From Chondrus crispus (taxonomy: Eukaryota; Rhodophyta; Florideophyceae; Gigartinales; Gigartinaceae), in assembly GCF_000350225.1 (NCBI RefSeq), contig NW_005179067.1, positions 121,135 to 185,134 of the forward strand: a stretch of DNA of 64,000 bases, written 5' to 3'. This document shows, piece after piece, positions 9,024 to 18,436 of the stretch. Position 1 is the stretch's first letter, and every line of letters begins with the position of its first letter. The notes beneath the pieces are model-generated. The model searched no databases, had not been told where the DNA came from, and saw only the letters and a list, made by a program, of their open reading frames with translations. Made by a program: the position numbers and the translations under genes.

Positions 9024-11822
9024 ATGATGCTCTTGCTCAGTTTTTGTGCCACTCACCGGCAAGCCCATGTGGAAGAGCATCAACAGCAGGGCCAGCTTCT
9101 TCACGAAACTTGTGCCAACGCCATGCACCACGTTTCTGTTTGTTGCCCGTACTGCAGAGAAAGTTTCCCAAGGCAGGCCTACCTAGGAGCCCACAAGAAA
9201 AAATGCAAGCAGGCAGCAGTAGATGAAGCTGAGGCACAAGAGGCTGACGCTTCTGACTCACCGCCACCCGTGAAGTCTCGTCGTTTGCGTGGGAGCTTCC
9301 AACTCACCGGTCGTGCCTTGCAAGAGCGGTACGAGGATAGGATCCGACTGGCAGCGCAAGATTCGAATGTTATCCTGCCAGCCGCCGGCCTTAGCAAAAC
9401 GTTTTCGCCCCATTTCGCACTGGATGCAACAGGGCAGGATGAACAACCGGAAGAGGCAACCGCAGCTGATACGTCAGGTGTAGAGGAGTCGCGAGCTGAG
9501 GATGCGACGAAGGAAGAGGTGTTTCACGCACTGCGAAATGTGGTGCTGGAGATCGGCGACAAAGGTGGTGATCGACAGGCGAACACAATCATCAATCTCC
9601 TCCAACATCAGTCATTTGATGCAAGCTTACCCAGGATCGGCTTCGAATCAATTCAGGAAATGCGCCAGAAAGCAGAAGAGGACGCTAAATGCTGGCTCGC
9701 GGATCTGAACTTCAAGCAGCAGACCATCTACGACCCCAAGAACTGCAACGTGTATGGAGTTGGCTGGTTCCGCTCGCCAGTCGATTCTCTCAAGCGCCAA
9801 TTTGCAAAAGCTCAGTCACACCAGCTCTTCTTCGATCCATTCATAGAAACAAACCGCGCCAATGTAAGAGTTTACAATCACACGATGGGCTGCGCTCTTA
9901 TAGAAAAAGTGGTTCCTCTGATAAAGGACTTCATCATCAGTGGCGATGGCGGTGGATTCTGGATTGATAATTACAGCTTCGTCGGAGCGATTCAAGCTTA
10001 CTCAGACAAATCGTGCCAGACTTTGAAAGTCGGATCTCACTCCTTCCTGCCTTTCCATATCTGCTCTCTGAACATGACTCAGACGATCCGACAGGAGCTC
10101 ATCTCCAACGGCGACACTATCGTTGCGTACTTTCCAGTTGAATTCGTGCGGGCTGCAATTAATGTTGCCAACTCTACCGGCGATGACGAGGAATATTGGT
10201 GCGGCGAGGAAGAGGAACATACTTTTGTAATGCCAGAAAGAGTTTCAGTCCAAGAGCGGCGATTATCGAAGAGCCGTGTATTTCAGGCATCAATCAAGGA
10301 GGCCTTGCTTCCGCTTTGGGATGTATCGCGCACTGGAATGGTCGTAGCAGATGGAGAGGGAAATGTCCGAAAATGCCACCCTGTTCTAGCCTCATATGTT
10401 GCGGATATGCCCGAAGCATCGGACGTGGGGGGCACGGTGCACGGGCACTGCCCTCGGGGGTACACTGCGAAGCTCGATCTTGCCTCGGAAGAGCCTTGCA
10501 TTCCACGTAATATCTTGGACACTGTGCAGCGATTGAATAAGTTCGAAGTCGCTGAGCAGGCTTGTGATACGGCGAGAAAGAAGTCTCTACAAGAAAACAT
10601 GAGACTGGTAGGCGTGACGACGGTTCGCTCTGCCCTTTTGAAGTGGCCGTTCATGGATCTAACCGAAGAACTGGCACTGCCGAGACTGCTGCGTTTTGAA
10701 ACATTGCATAATTTTTTCCTGGGTTTATCGCGGACTCTTAAGGTCTGTGCGAGCGAAATGTTGAAAGATCCATTGCTAAGCACGACAGAGCTGCTGAATT
10801 CCAAAGGAGGTCCAAGAAAGCTCAAGTCGGCTAGAGTCGACGTATTGAAAAGATGTAACGCGTTTCTAAAGCGTATTCAGGCAGAATCGCCCTGCGTGGG
10901 GCTTAAGTTTGATTTCACGAAGTCCGGGACAAACGATGAGCTCTCTGGGTTCTTCACATCAACAGGGATAGTTGCCATGCTTGAGGCCAAAGACCTCGCC
11001 GGCATTGATCAAGTCATGCCATTCGTCTTTGCTCTGTTGGACAGGCTTTGTGGCACTATTAATAAGTCTCCTTTGACGACTGTTTGCGTTCTTTATCAAG
11101 AACTGGTGGCTACAGCTATCTCTTGCTTCTCGGAGCCTGGCTTCACCGCAGTTGAGCTCGACGCGCTCGCCGACCAGATCTCAAATTTCCAGGACAAAGC
11201 AATCGAGGTGTTTGGCAAGTACCAGGCAAGTGGTATGGCATTTCCGAAATTCCATGCTCTTCGACACCTTGTCTCAGACATCAAGATGTGTGGAAGCTTA
11301 TCAAACTACAGCGCGGACTCGTACGAGGCAAGCCACAAACTGTTTAAGACAGCATATGACAAGACTTCGAAACGCAAAGACACCAGGCAGGAAGAGGCAA
11401 TGCGGCGCTTGGTGCTTGCTCAAGGAGCTCAAGAAACCAGTGCCAGGTCGATGAGCACCCGGATGCTTCCGCTCAGGGAGGAAGTCATCGCCAAGCTAAT
11501 GGGTAAGCGCAGAAGGACGGAATCACTCACAAAGATCAAACAGGAGATGGTGCGTGAGGACGCTGCAGGCTTGTCTGGTGGGGGCGACATAATGATGTGG
11601 GCACAGATTCATGCACATGCAGGTTCATGCGGCAGCCTTTTCCAGCACTCAGGCGAGCTAGGACCCAACATTGCGGTGCAAGAACTTTGCGAAGATGTCG
11701 GAGGTCCCGGACGTTTGCAGTGGTATGTTGATTCAATCCAAGAGCAGCACAGGCCACTGCTGACTCTGTTGTGCGAAGACCCGCTACTGCATCTGTTGCT
11801 GGCCTCCCGTGCCCAACGTTAA
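9024..11822 (+). CDS. Plavaka/CACTA-type transposase, main ORF
   Basis: I take the first ATG, at 9024; the open frame begins slightly earlier without an ATG. The N-terminus carries a C2H2 zinc finger (CPYCRESF...AHKKKC), as in Plavaka transposases. The middle holds HPVLASYVADMPEA and a GHCPRGY cysteine segment, resembling the HPVxASxxxDxPEQ...CxTC block of that family. Towards the C-terminus, FPKFHALRHLVSDIKMCGSLSNYSADSYEASHKLFK is cut here only for display (read as FPKFHALRHL, then SADSYEASHK); it matches the family's conserved HxLRH...TExxExxHK region. Transposases of this group cut and paste CACTA-superfamily elements. The 930-aa ORF is intact, which suggests a fairly young copy. Confidence 0.82.
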   Translation: MMLLLSFCATHRQAHVEEHQQQGQLLHETCANAMHHVSVCCPYCRESFPRQAYLGAHKKKCKQAAVDEAEAQEADASDSPPPVKSRRLRGSFQLTGRALQERYEDRIRLAAQDSNVILPAAGLSKTFSPHFALDATGQDEQPEEATAADTSGVEESRAEDATKEEVFHALRNVVLEIGDKGGDRQANTIINLLQHQSFDASLPRIGFESIQEMRQKAEEDAKCWLADLNFKQQTIYDPKNCNVYGVGWFRSPVDSLKRQFAKAQSHQLFFDPFIETNRANVRVYNHTMGCALIEKVVPLIKDFIISGDGGGFWIDNYSFVGAIQAYSDKSCQTLKVGSHSFLPFHICSLNMTQTIRQELISNGDTIVAYFPVEFVRAAINVANSTGDDEEYWCGEEEEHTFVMPERVSVQERRLSKSRVFQASIKEALLPLWDVSRTGMVVADGEGNVRKCHPVLASYVADMPEASDVGGTVHGHCPRGYTAKLDLASEEPCIPRNILDTVQRLNKFEVAEQACDTARKKSLQENMRLVGVTTVRSALLKWPFMDLTEELALPRLLRFETLHNFFLGLSRTLKVCASEMLKDPLLSTTELLNSKGGPRKLKSARVDVLKRCNAFLKRIQAESPCVGLKFDFTKSGTNDELSGFFTSTGIVAMLEAKDLAGIDQVMPFVFALLDRLCGTINKSPLTTVCVLYQELVATAISCFSEPGFTAVELDALADQISNFQDKAIEVFGKYQASGMAFPKFHALRHLVSDIKMCGSLSNYSADSYEASHKLFKTAYDKTSKRKDTRQEEAMRRLVLAQGAQETSARSMSTRMLPLREEVIAKLMGKRRRTESLTKIKQEMVREDAAGLSGGGDIMMWAQIHAHAGSCGSLFQHSGELGPNIAVQELCEDVGGPGRLQWYVDSIQEQHRPLLTLLCEDPLLHLLLASRAQR

Positions 11823-11872
11823 AGGGCTGTGAGGCGCCTGAGAGCGGCGCTGGCGACTTTGAGATTTTAACT

Positions 11873-12493
11873 ATGGACAATGGAGACAGAGAGATGCAGC
11901 GTGCCGTCTCGTCACACAGCTACTACAGCAGCAAAGTAGCGAGACAGGATAATGTCATGATTGAGGAGAGTGGCGACGATCCGCCGGGAGGCACAGGCGG
12001 AATTGTGCCTCGAAAGGTCTACATTGCGAAAGTAATGGCTTTTATCGCTATCAAAATCCCGCGACGGGGTCACCTCCTGGCTGAGGCATCTGTGAAGAGA
12101 GATGACATCGAGATTTGTTTCATTCGGTACTACGATCGTGTTCACGGGGACGAAATCGATGCCGTTGACCGCGCCTTGAACTGCGTGAAACTTCGTTGGG
12201 CTGTGAGGGGAGAAGATGAAACTGTTTCTCCAGGAGCACCTGCGTGCGAAGCTGAAACGTCTACGGAAATGACAGATCTCGCTTACATTGATGTGCAATA
12301 TGTCGGCTCAATCCGCGGCTTGCTTCACGTCGTTCGTTGCGATGATGAGTTGAGAGGCACGAGGTCGCAACCATCCCTCATCCGCAGTGGATGGGAGACG
12401 CATCGATTCTACATCAACCGATTTAAGCAGCCAATGCGTAAGATGAGGTACTCCACTGCAGACCAGCATGATCACAGACCTCACGACCCGTAA
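11873..12493 (+). CDS. Plavaka transposase C-terminal region in a second frame
   Basis: About 50 bp after the stop of the transposase, a 206-aa frame opens at ATG 11873. It holds YIDVQYVGSIRGLLHVV and HRFYINRF, which resemble the C-terminal end of Plavaka proteins (a SVxxLDxIxRAAHL-like block followed by FYVNKY). Known members carry this block in the same protein as the transposase. Here it is either a second cistron or exon, or it has been separated by a frameshift near 11820. I saw no convincing splice pair. The family link is by pattern only. Confidence 0.6.
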   Translation: MDNGDREMQRAVSSHSYYSSKVARQDNVMIEESGDDPPGGTGGIVPRKVYIAKVMAFIAIKIPRRGHLLAEASVKRDDIEICFIRYYDRVHGDEIDAVDRALNCVKLRWAVRGEDETVSPGAPACEAETSTEMTDLAYIDVQYVGSIRGLLHVVRCDDELRGTRSQPSLIRSGWETHRFYINRFKQPMRKMRYSTADQHDHRPHDP

Positions 12494-13677
12494 TGCTCCT
12501 TCTACTTAATCGCAGCCTTAGCACCGCAATCGGAACCGCTGGGACAACTCTGAGAATACGGACCGCTCGTCAAAATCTTGAAAAGACACTGACTGAGTCA
12601 ATCGAGACAAAGAGCGTCCCACGATGTCGATCGTGATAAAGTGTTTTCATGCCTCCCCGCTCAAGAGAGCTGATGTAATCAGGATGCACGATTCTTCAGA
12701 AAGCAAAATGCCTGGCAGTTGCAAAAATCATACACACATGCACCTGCGTACACGTGAGCTGCCATAAACATTTGCCCAACTGTCCTCAAGCTGCACACAC
12801 AATCCCATTCCCGATAGCATTGCCCTTCTCTCTGTGACGTTCTACGCAACAACAAATGTACCACTTGTAGAAGCTCGGTCAACATCGCTCCGCGGCACAT
12901 CCACAGAAGCCTCAACAAACCATTCCCGATGCCCGCATCGCCTCCCTCCTTCTTTGGTCTTACTCAGCGCCAGCAAACCATGGCCCCCACGCACCCCTTC
13001 TCTCTCTCCCCTTCCTGAAACGCACCATGTCTGGTCTCCCCAATCGTAGCGACAAACCCCGAAACCCCCCCGCTCCACACTCATCCTACTGTTGCTTGGT
13101 ACAGTACTATCACTCGTGCCAGATGCGAAATGCTACCAGTATACACACGCCCTCAATTCCTCTAGATCAGCGCCGCATGTATTTCTCCCGTCTTTCTCGA
13201 CCCACACGTCGCGCCTGGACGCCACCCGATAGACTCGCAGGAAAAATTGGAAGGCTGAAAAAGCTGTTGTCTCTATCCCGCATGTGAACCGGGCGAACTT
13301 GGATCGCATTCACCCAGCGCCGTCGCGCAGCTCTTTGTAGGCTTTTCTCGCCTTCCTCTGACGTGCCGACGCGCTCGTCGCGTGCGGCAATGGTCGTCGA
13401 CTACAGAAGGGCTTCAAATAAAACGTTCAACTTTACTAGCGTAAATTTGACTATAATGTTTCGCAATTAAACTATCGCTACATAATTCTGTAACGGTCAT
13501 GAGCAATTTACTCCAGCAAAAATTTACTGCCGGCGTAAAGCTTGAGTTAGTGCCTCAGGCAGGCGCAATTTTCTGCGGTGGAGTAGTCTGGCGAGGACGA
13601 GTACGTACGCAGCTTCGCCGATCCTCCTGAGGTCTGAACCTCAGGTCCGTCGGCGCACCACTGTTTCGGCCTGCCTG
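12494..13677. other. Non-coding interval between transposase and 686-aa ORF
   Basis: No supported gene. The interval contains pyrimidine-rich stretches (about 12930-13090), a GGTACAGTAC motif near 13098 and a short hairpin CCTGAGG-CCTCAGG near 13626-13645. It could be internal DNA of a two-gene transposon. Confidence 0.4.
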
Positions 13678-15738
13678 ATGACTGTGGGCCGCCGGTGGGG
13701 GAGGTTGGATGAGGAACCGGAGTCACCGGTCCGGAGAAGCAAGCGATTGCGGCGTGGCCTCGCTTCCGAGACAAGAACCGTGGCTGATTGCGGACTTCCC
13801 TCAGTGGCTCGTAAAAGGAAAAGATCCAACCGCGGAAGCCACGGAATCTCAAGCCATGAGCCCGAGAGCAGGGAGGGAGATGGTAGCGCTCTCGACTTGA
13901 GCGCGGCGATCCCGACGCGACTAGACAGTGAAATCGGGCCTCTGGCCACCAACGTGGCACTACACTTGAATTTTACGGTCCCCAAACTCAGTCGCGCTAC
14001 AGATGTCCTTCCCCCGGACCGAAGTTCTTCGCCCCCCGCTGTTGTCGCCGGAGCGTCGACTGGCGACACGGCCGCGGGTGCCGACGCAGCTGTACTGCAG
14101 CGGCAGATCGCATCACTTCTCAACCGTGAGAGAGCGAGGGCTGATGAGCAACACATTTATATGCAGACAATGCAAGAAGTGAAAAAGCTACAAGGTGAGA
14201 AGATCAATTCGTTAATGATCGAGGTTGCTCGGCTGAATGCGCAGGTGATGGAGCTCTCGCATGCCAAGGCTGCGTTGGAGGTCCTGGTTGCAGGTTCGTC
14301 TCGTGGAGGACGCCAGGCTGCCGCCGCTGCCGAGCGCGCAGTCATTGCGACCAAGAAGAAGCGTCAAAAGGACGAGGCATTCCTTGACACGATCACCCCG
14401 CTTCAACGCGACCTTGTCGTGGTGATGAAATATGCCTCTGATGACATCGCGCGTCGTTGCATGCGCAATCTTACTCCGATGGAGCAGTCGCCAGGAATTG
14501 CAGACTATCGGTGGGTTCCCTCGCCTCTGAAGATCGCTGAAGGCGATGGGATCGGACCGCTGGGAGGCGGCACTCGAGCGGCGGTACCACCACTCGATGT
14601 GGCGAAGCTAGGCATTACAAACGGCGCACTTCTACCGCCGCAATTGTCTCCTACCATTCTGGCTCGCACTGCATACAAGATGGCTCTCGAAAGCGGATCG
14701 CTTATCAGTGCTCTGAGAGCAGCATCCAAGGAGGAGATTTCGGGCGCATGCATCTTCAATGGCATCCAAGGGGCATCTAAGCTCTCTGCGGAGGTGGCTG
14801 ACAAGGCGTCATCATATATGTCCAGCCTCAAGCGAACGGTTTGGACCAGGGTGGCCAAGGTGTGGGACGTCAGTTGTATTCGGGTTGAAAACAAGCTGAA
14901 GAGTGCCTCAGTCGACTACATCATTCATGCTCTGAACAATGCTGCTGGCGAAGACGTGAAAATGATGGGAATTGCGTTTGCAGATGACGACAGCGGCGGG
15001 ATCGACAAAATTATGCGAGCATGTATTGACTGTATTACCTCTGGTAGCCTAGACCACTGGCGTACAGTGGTGCCGCCTGGGCATTCAGAGAGCGATAATA
15101 TTGGAGAGAGTGGCGTTGACATCTTGTTCGTTTTTGACACCGCTCGGGATATTTACAAGGAGTGGGCTGGACTACGATTGGGAAAAGACCGCCTCAGGGC
15201 TGGCGTAGCATCAATTTTGACGCTCGCCCGCCTCGATGCCTGGATCGCGACGCGCTGCGTAATGCAGGTGGCACTGGCGAGGACAGCGCTGGGCATTGCG
15301 ACAAAATTATCCGACGATGGTGCAGAGGAGAGCGATATACACTCTGCGTTGCTGAAGGTTCTGAGCAAAGGTGGAGTTTCGCACGCCATGTTCACTGACG
15401 TGCTTTCACATTTGTTACCGAAAGCAACGCTGGGTATTCACGAAACGTTGCGCGAAATAGTTGATAGGGTTGCTCCAGAAGAGCTGGAGAAGACTCTGAT
15501 CTCTGATGCCAGCGGGGAGACTTTTGAGCATGCAAACGATACGAGGGAGATAACCTTTTCGTACGTCTGCCCGTATTCGATAAAGGAGGGCAAGGACTGC
15601 GACCGCGTCATTCTCAGACCTTCAGCATTCAAGAAATATGTCTGCGAGTGGATCGGGGATGTGTGCGATGGCTTGGTGGGCGTTAGCGAGCTCACGTCTT
15701 CCCAGTTTGATCCGATAAGTTTCGACGGCGAGGGGTAG
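13678..15738 (+). CDS. Nuclear-type coiled-coil protein, possible transposon partner ORF
   Basis: I do not recognise this 686-aa protein. Its N-terminus has two basic clusters like nuclear signals (RRSKRLRRG, ARKRKRS). Residues about 138-205 form a strong coiled coil (LQRQIASLLNRERARADEQ, then QEVKKLQGEKI). The remaining 450 residues look alpha-helical and globular, with no catalytic motif I can name. It is an intact, well-composed ORF 1.2 kb downstream of the Plavaka transposase on the same strand. CACTA elements often encode a second, DNA-binding subterminal protein (the TnpA role), so a partner function is possible. That is inference; it could be an independent host gene. Confidence 0.6.
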   Translation: MTVGRRWGRLDEEPESPVRRSKRLRRGLASETRTVADCGLPSVARKRKRSNRGSHGISSHEPESREGDGSALDLSAAIPTRLDSEIGPLATNVALHLNFTVPKLSRATDVLPPDRSSSPPAVVAGASTGDTAAGADAAVLQRQIASLLNRERARADEQHIYMQTMQEVKKLQGEKINSLMIEVARLNAQVMELSHAKAALEVLVAGSSRGGRQAAAAAERAVIATKKKRQKDEAFLDTITPLQRDLVVVMKYASDDIARRCMRNLTPMEQSPGIADYRWVPSPLKIAEGDGIGPLGGGTRAAVPPLDVAKLGITNGALLPPQLSPTILARTAYKMALESGSLISALRAASKEEISGACIFNGIQGASKLSAEVADKASSYMSSLKRTVWTRVAKVWDVSCIRVENKLKSASVDYIIHALNNAAGEDVKMMGIAFADDDSGGIDKIMRACIDCITSGSLDHWRTVVPPGHSESDNIGESGVDILFVFDTARDIYKEWAGLRLGKDRLRAGVASILTLARLDAWIATRCVMQVALARTALGIATKLSDDGAEESDIHSALLKVLSKGGVSHAMFTDVLSHLLPKATLGIHETLREIVDRVAPEELEKTLISDASGETFEHANDTREITFSYVCPYSIKEGKDCDRVILRPSAFKKYVCEWIGDVCDGLVGVSELTSSQFDPISFDGEG

Positions 15739-16659
15739 TACTCAAACCTGGAGGCTTGTAATAGAACGTAAATACTAGTGCCATCCCAAAAAAAGTTCGA
15801 ATAGTACACAACAATGAATTCCCGGTGATCCGTCTGTCTGTGCCTCCCCCGAACAACCAAGCATTTCTTGCGCTAGCATGTTCAACGTAAATTGCGCTGC
15901 GCCCCACTCTAAGCACGACCAGCAGACGGGGGCAGTGACGGTGTCTTCTCATACCTTAGACGACGTCGAAGCCGCACAGCATGACCTGGACGAAGCAGAT
16001 GAGCATGGTGCCCAGCTTGCCCACATCGCGAATCGTAAAAAAATCGCCACCGAAGCTCAAAGTATTGTTGAAGGTCGCTCTCTGTGCGTGGGAATGCTAG
16101 CGGCTACAGTCACTATTGTGCAACAGTGCAGGCGGATGATTTCAAAAAATCCAGCATGTCGTAATTGTTTGTAACATATATCGAAAAAGAGGTTGACGTT
16201 TTCGGTTGGCAGGTAGTCGGGGTCGGACACCTCTTTCCTTTCCCACACCCGAGCCCGCCACTGCTCATATATCACCATGCTCGACGCTCCGATGTTCCCT
16301 AATGCCGACACGCCTTCCATTGCCACAGCTACTCAGCACACACAAGTGTCAACGTACTCCCAAGAATGATCGATTCGACCCTTTTCTGGCAGCTCATCGT
16401 CGTACAGCCATAGAACTTGACTACGTTGACCAAAGAAGAAGCACGATGAAAACGTTCAGTTCCGTGAACGAATGAAATACTACGTTAAGATGATCAAACG
16501 TGGCACGAGCTACAGAGAAGATCTTCTTATCAAACTTCACAGCAGTCGGAAGAAAATGGTCAAGCCAACTTCAGGAGGTTCTTGAGTTCAATTTCATTGG
16601 GGAAGTCGACGGGAGGTGTTCCAACACTGCGGTTAAGCAGAGAGATAAGTACGTATCAA
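15739..16659. other. No gene seen
   Basis: I see only short ORFs without domains. The possible right end of the CACTA-like element (CTAGTGCCA at 15775-15783, inverted match to TGGCACTAG at 8839-8847) lies here. Confidence 0.35.
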
Positions 16660-17500
16660 AAAGTAGATGGAGAGAGGGATCGAACTGAGGACCTACGTGC
16701 GATTGGGGATCACGGTCATATCGCCGCGATGGTGAGCCTCGGCACACCACTGGAGAAGGGGGCAGACGGGGTCGACATGAATGCAGTCCGTGCTGCATAG
16801 TTGTACGAAAACGCGATCGACAAGAATGACGTCAGCGCGATGGTCGCTCTCGGCTTGCTGTTGTAGAAGAGCGCAGAGCGGGTCGATAGGAACGCGGCTT
16901 GCGCCGTGTAGTTGTACGAACGTGCGATCGAAGTAGACCTGTGTGTCGACGCGATATACAAGCTTGGCAACGTAATGAGGGATGGGAACGACGGAGTTGG
17001 GAAGGATGGAGCGCGGGCTGTCAAACTATAGAGGAGGGCGATTGAGGAACAAGATCATGTCCATTCTATATTCAATTTCGGCACGCTGCTGGCATATGAT
17101 GTGGAGGGATTCGAGGGAAACACGGCATAGACAAGTTTGAGCGTGCGATCGAGAAGGGTAATGATGTCGCTTCGATGGTCAATCTCGGTCTCTTCCTTCA
17201 CAAGGGCACTGAGGGAGTCGAGACGAACGCGGTTAACGCTGTACGAATGGGAGATGGTGCATCTCGGCCTCCTACTGCAGGACGGCTCGGGGGGGTCGTG
17301 AAGAACGGGGTTCGGGCCTCAGAGCTGTACGAGCTTGCGATTGACAGGAGGGACGACGTGCATGCATTGGACAATCTTGGTCTGCTGCTACACCACGGCA
17401 CGGAAGGAGTGGAAATGGACGAGGTCCGCGCCCTGGAGCTGTACGAGCGTGCGCTGGATCGGGAGGTACTTGCGGAGAGAGAACGTGTCGGCGACGAGCA
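16660..17500 (+). pseudogene. Sel1-like repeat protein relic
   Basis: Conceptual translation gives successive Sel1/TPR-like repeats. Examples are MVSLGTPLEKGADGVDMNAV, then LYENAIDKNDVSAMVALGLL, LYERAIEVD...YKLGN, and later LYELAIDRRDDVHALDNLGL and ALELYERALD. Sel1 repeats are about 36-residue helical hairpins that scaffold protein complexes. The frame is broken by five in-frame TAG codons (near 16798, 16864, 16909, 17029 and 17128) and by at least one frameshift after 17128. No TGA or TAA occurs in this part of the frame. No start codon or promoter is evident, so I call it a pseudogene. Confidence 0.8.
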
Positions 17501-18436
17501 GGGACGGGATAGAGGGCGAGCTGGACGAGAGGCAGCTGTACGAAGGGCTCATGGAGGGCGGAAGGGTCGGCGGAGACAAGAGGTCGACGGCGTTGCGCGC
17601 CACCAACTCGGCGTGCGTCTTGATGACCACGTGAGGGATGAGCGCGCAATCTGGCGGTGCAGATCGGCTGTCCTATCAGCTCCCCCTGCACTTTGTGCAC
17701 GAGCCAGCCTCTTCTCCGCGATCAACTTTGCCGGCGCGATGGCAGCGGCGCGCGTGTGGGGCAGGCGCACCACGGGCGTGTGGCACGTCTGCGCGGACGA
17801 CGGAGTCGTGGGCGCAGCTGTCGCCGTGCGGGTGAAGACGCTTCTGCAGCGCGAGCTGACGTCCGGAAGTGGTGGAAAGCGGAACAGGAGGTTACGAAGA
17901 GGGGGGAGGCTGGGCTGCAGGAGTTGCAGCGCCCCCTGTTGGCAGAGGAGCGTCGGATATTAAATGCTGGGGCGGGCAATGCCTCGACTGCAGCCACGTG
18001 TAAAATTGCGCAGGGGAGGAATTTTATTGAATTGCAAGGGTGGGCGGTGGGCCGATACAGAAAAGTTCATTTATTTCTCTAACATTATAATCTGTCTTTA
18101 TTTTCACTAATCAAGGGGGGGCCGATGCACAGCGGGGCAGATACTGTAGCACGAAATCGTCGGATATAAATTGGTTGGAAATTTACTTCTGGCACCGCCA
18201 GAAAGGTCGGTAGTCGTGCGCACGCAAAGGCGGGGCGATGGAGAAGGGGTTTCAGCAGGGGTGGTGTGCTTCGGTACCACTCCCCTGCTACCCTTTCTTT
18301 TGGTCGCGAGTTCAATTCTGCATGAATACTGATAATAAATAAATAATTTGTTGAATTTTAAATAATGTTTAGATTAATACATAATTTGTAGATTTACACA
18401 ATTTTAATTTTTGGCAGTGTCCCGCTGCCAAATCTC
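17501..18436. other. Decayed Sel1 tail, hairpin and AT-rich tract
   Basis: Up to about 17640 one frame still hints at a Sel1 remnant (ERQLYEGLMEGG). Beyond it I see no gene. A hairpin (AGCAGGGG...CCCCTGCT, 18254-18289) and a strongly AT-rich tract (18320-18415) precede the anoctamin fragment. Confidence 0.4.

Noticed and set aside
13626-13645. Hairpin CCTGAGG/CCTCAGG as a bacterial-type terminator
   Set aside because: The DNA is eukaryotic and the hairpin is short without a following T-run.
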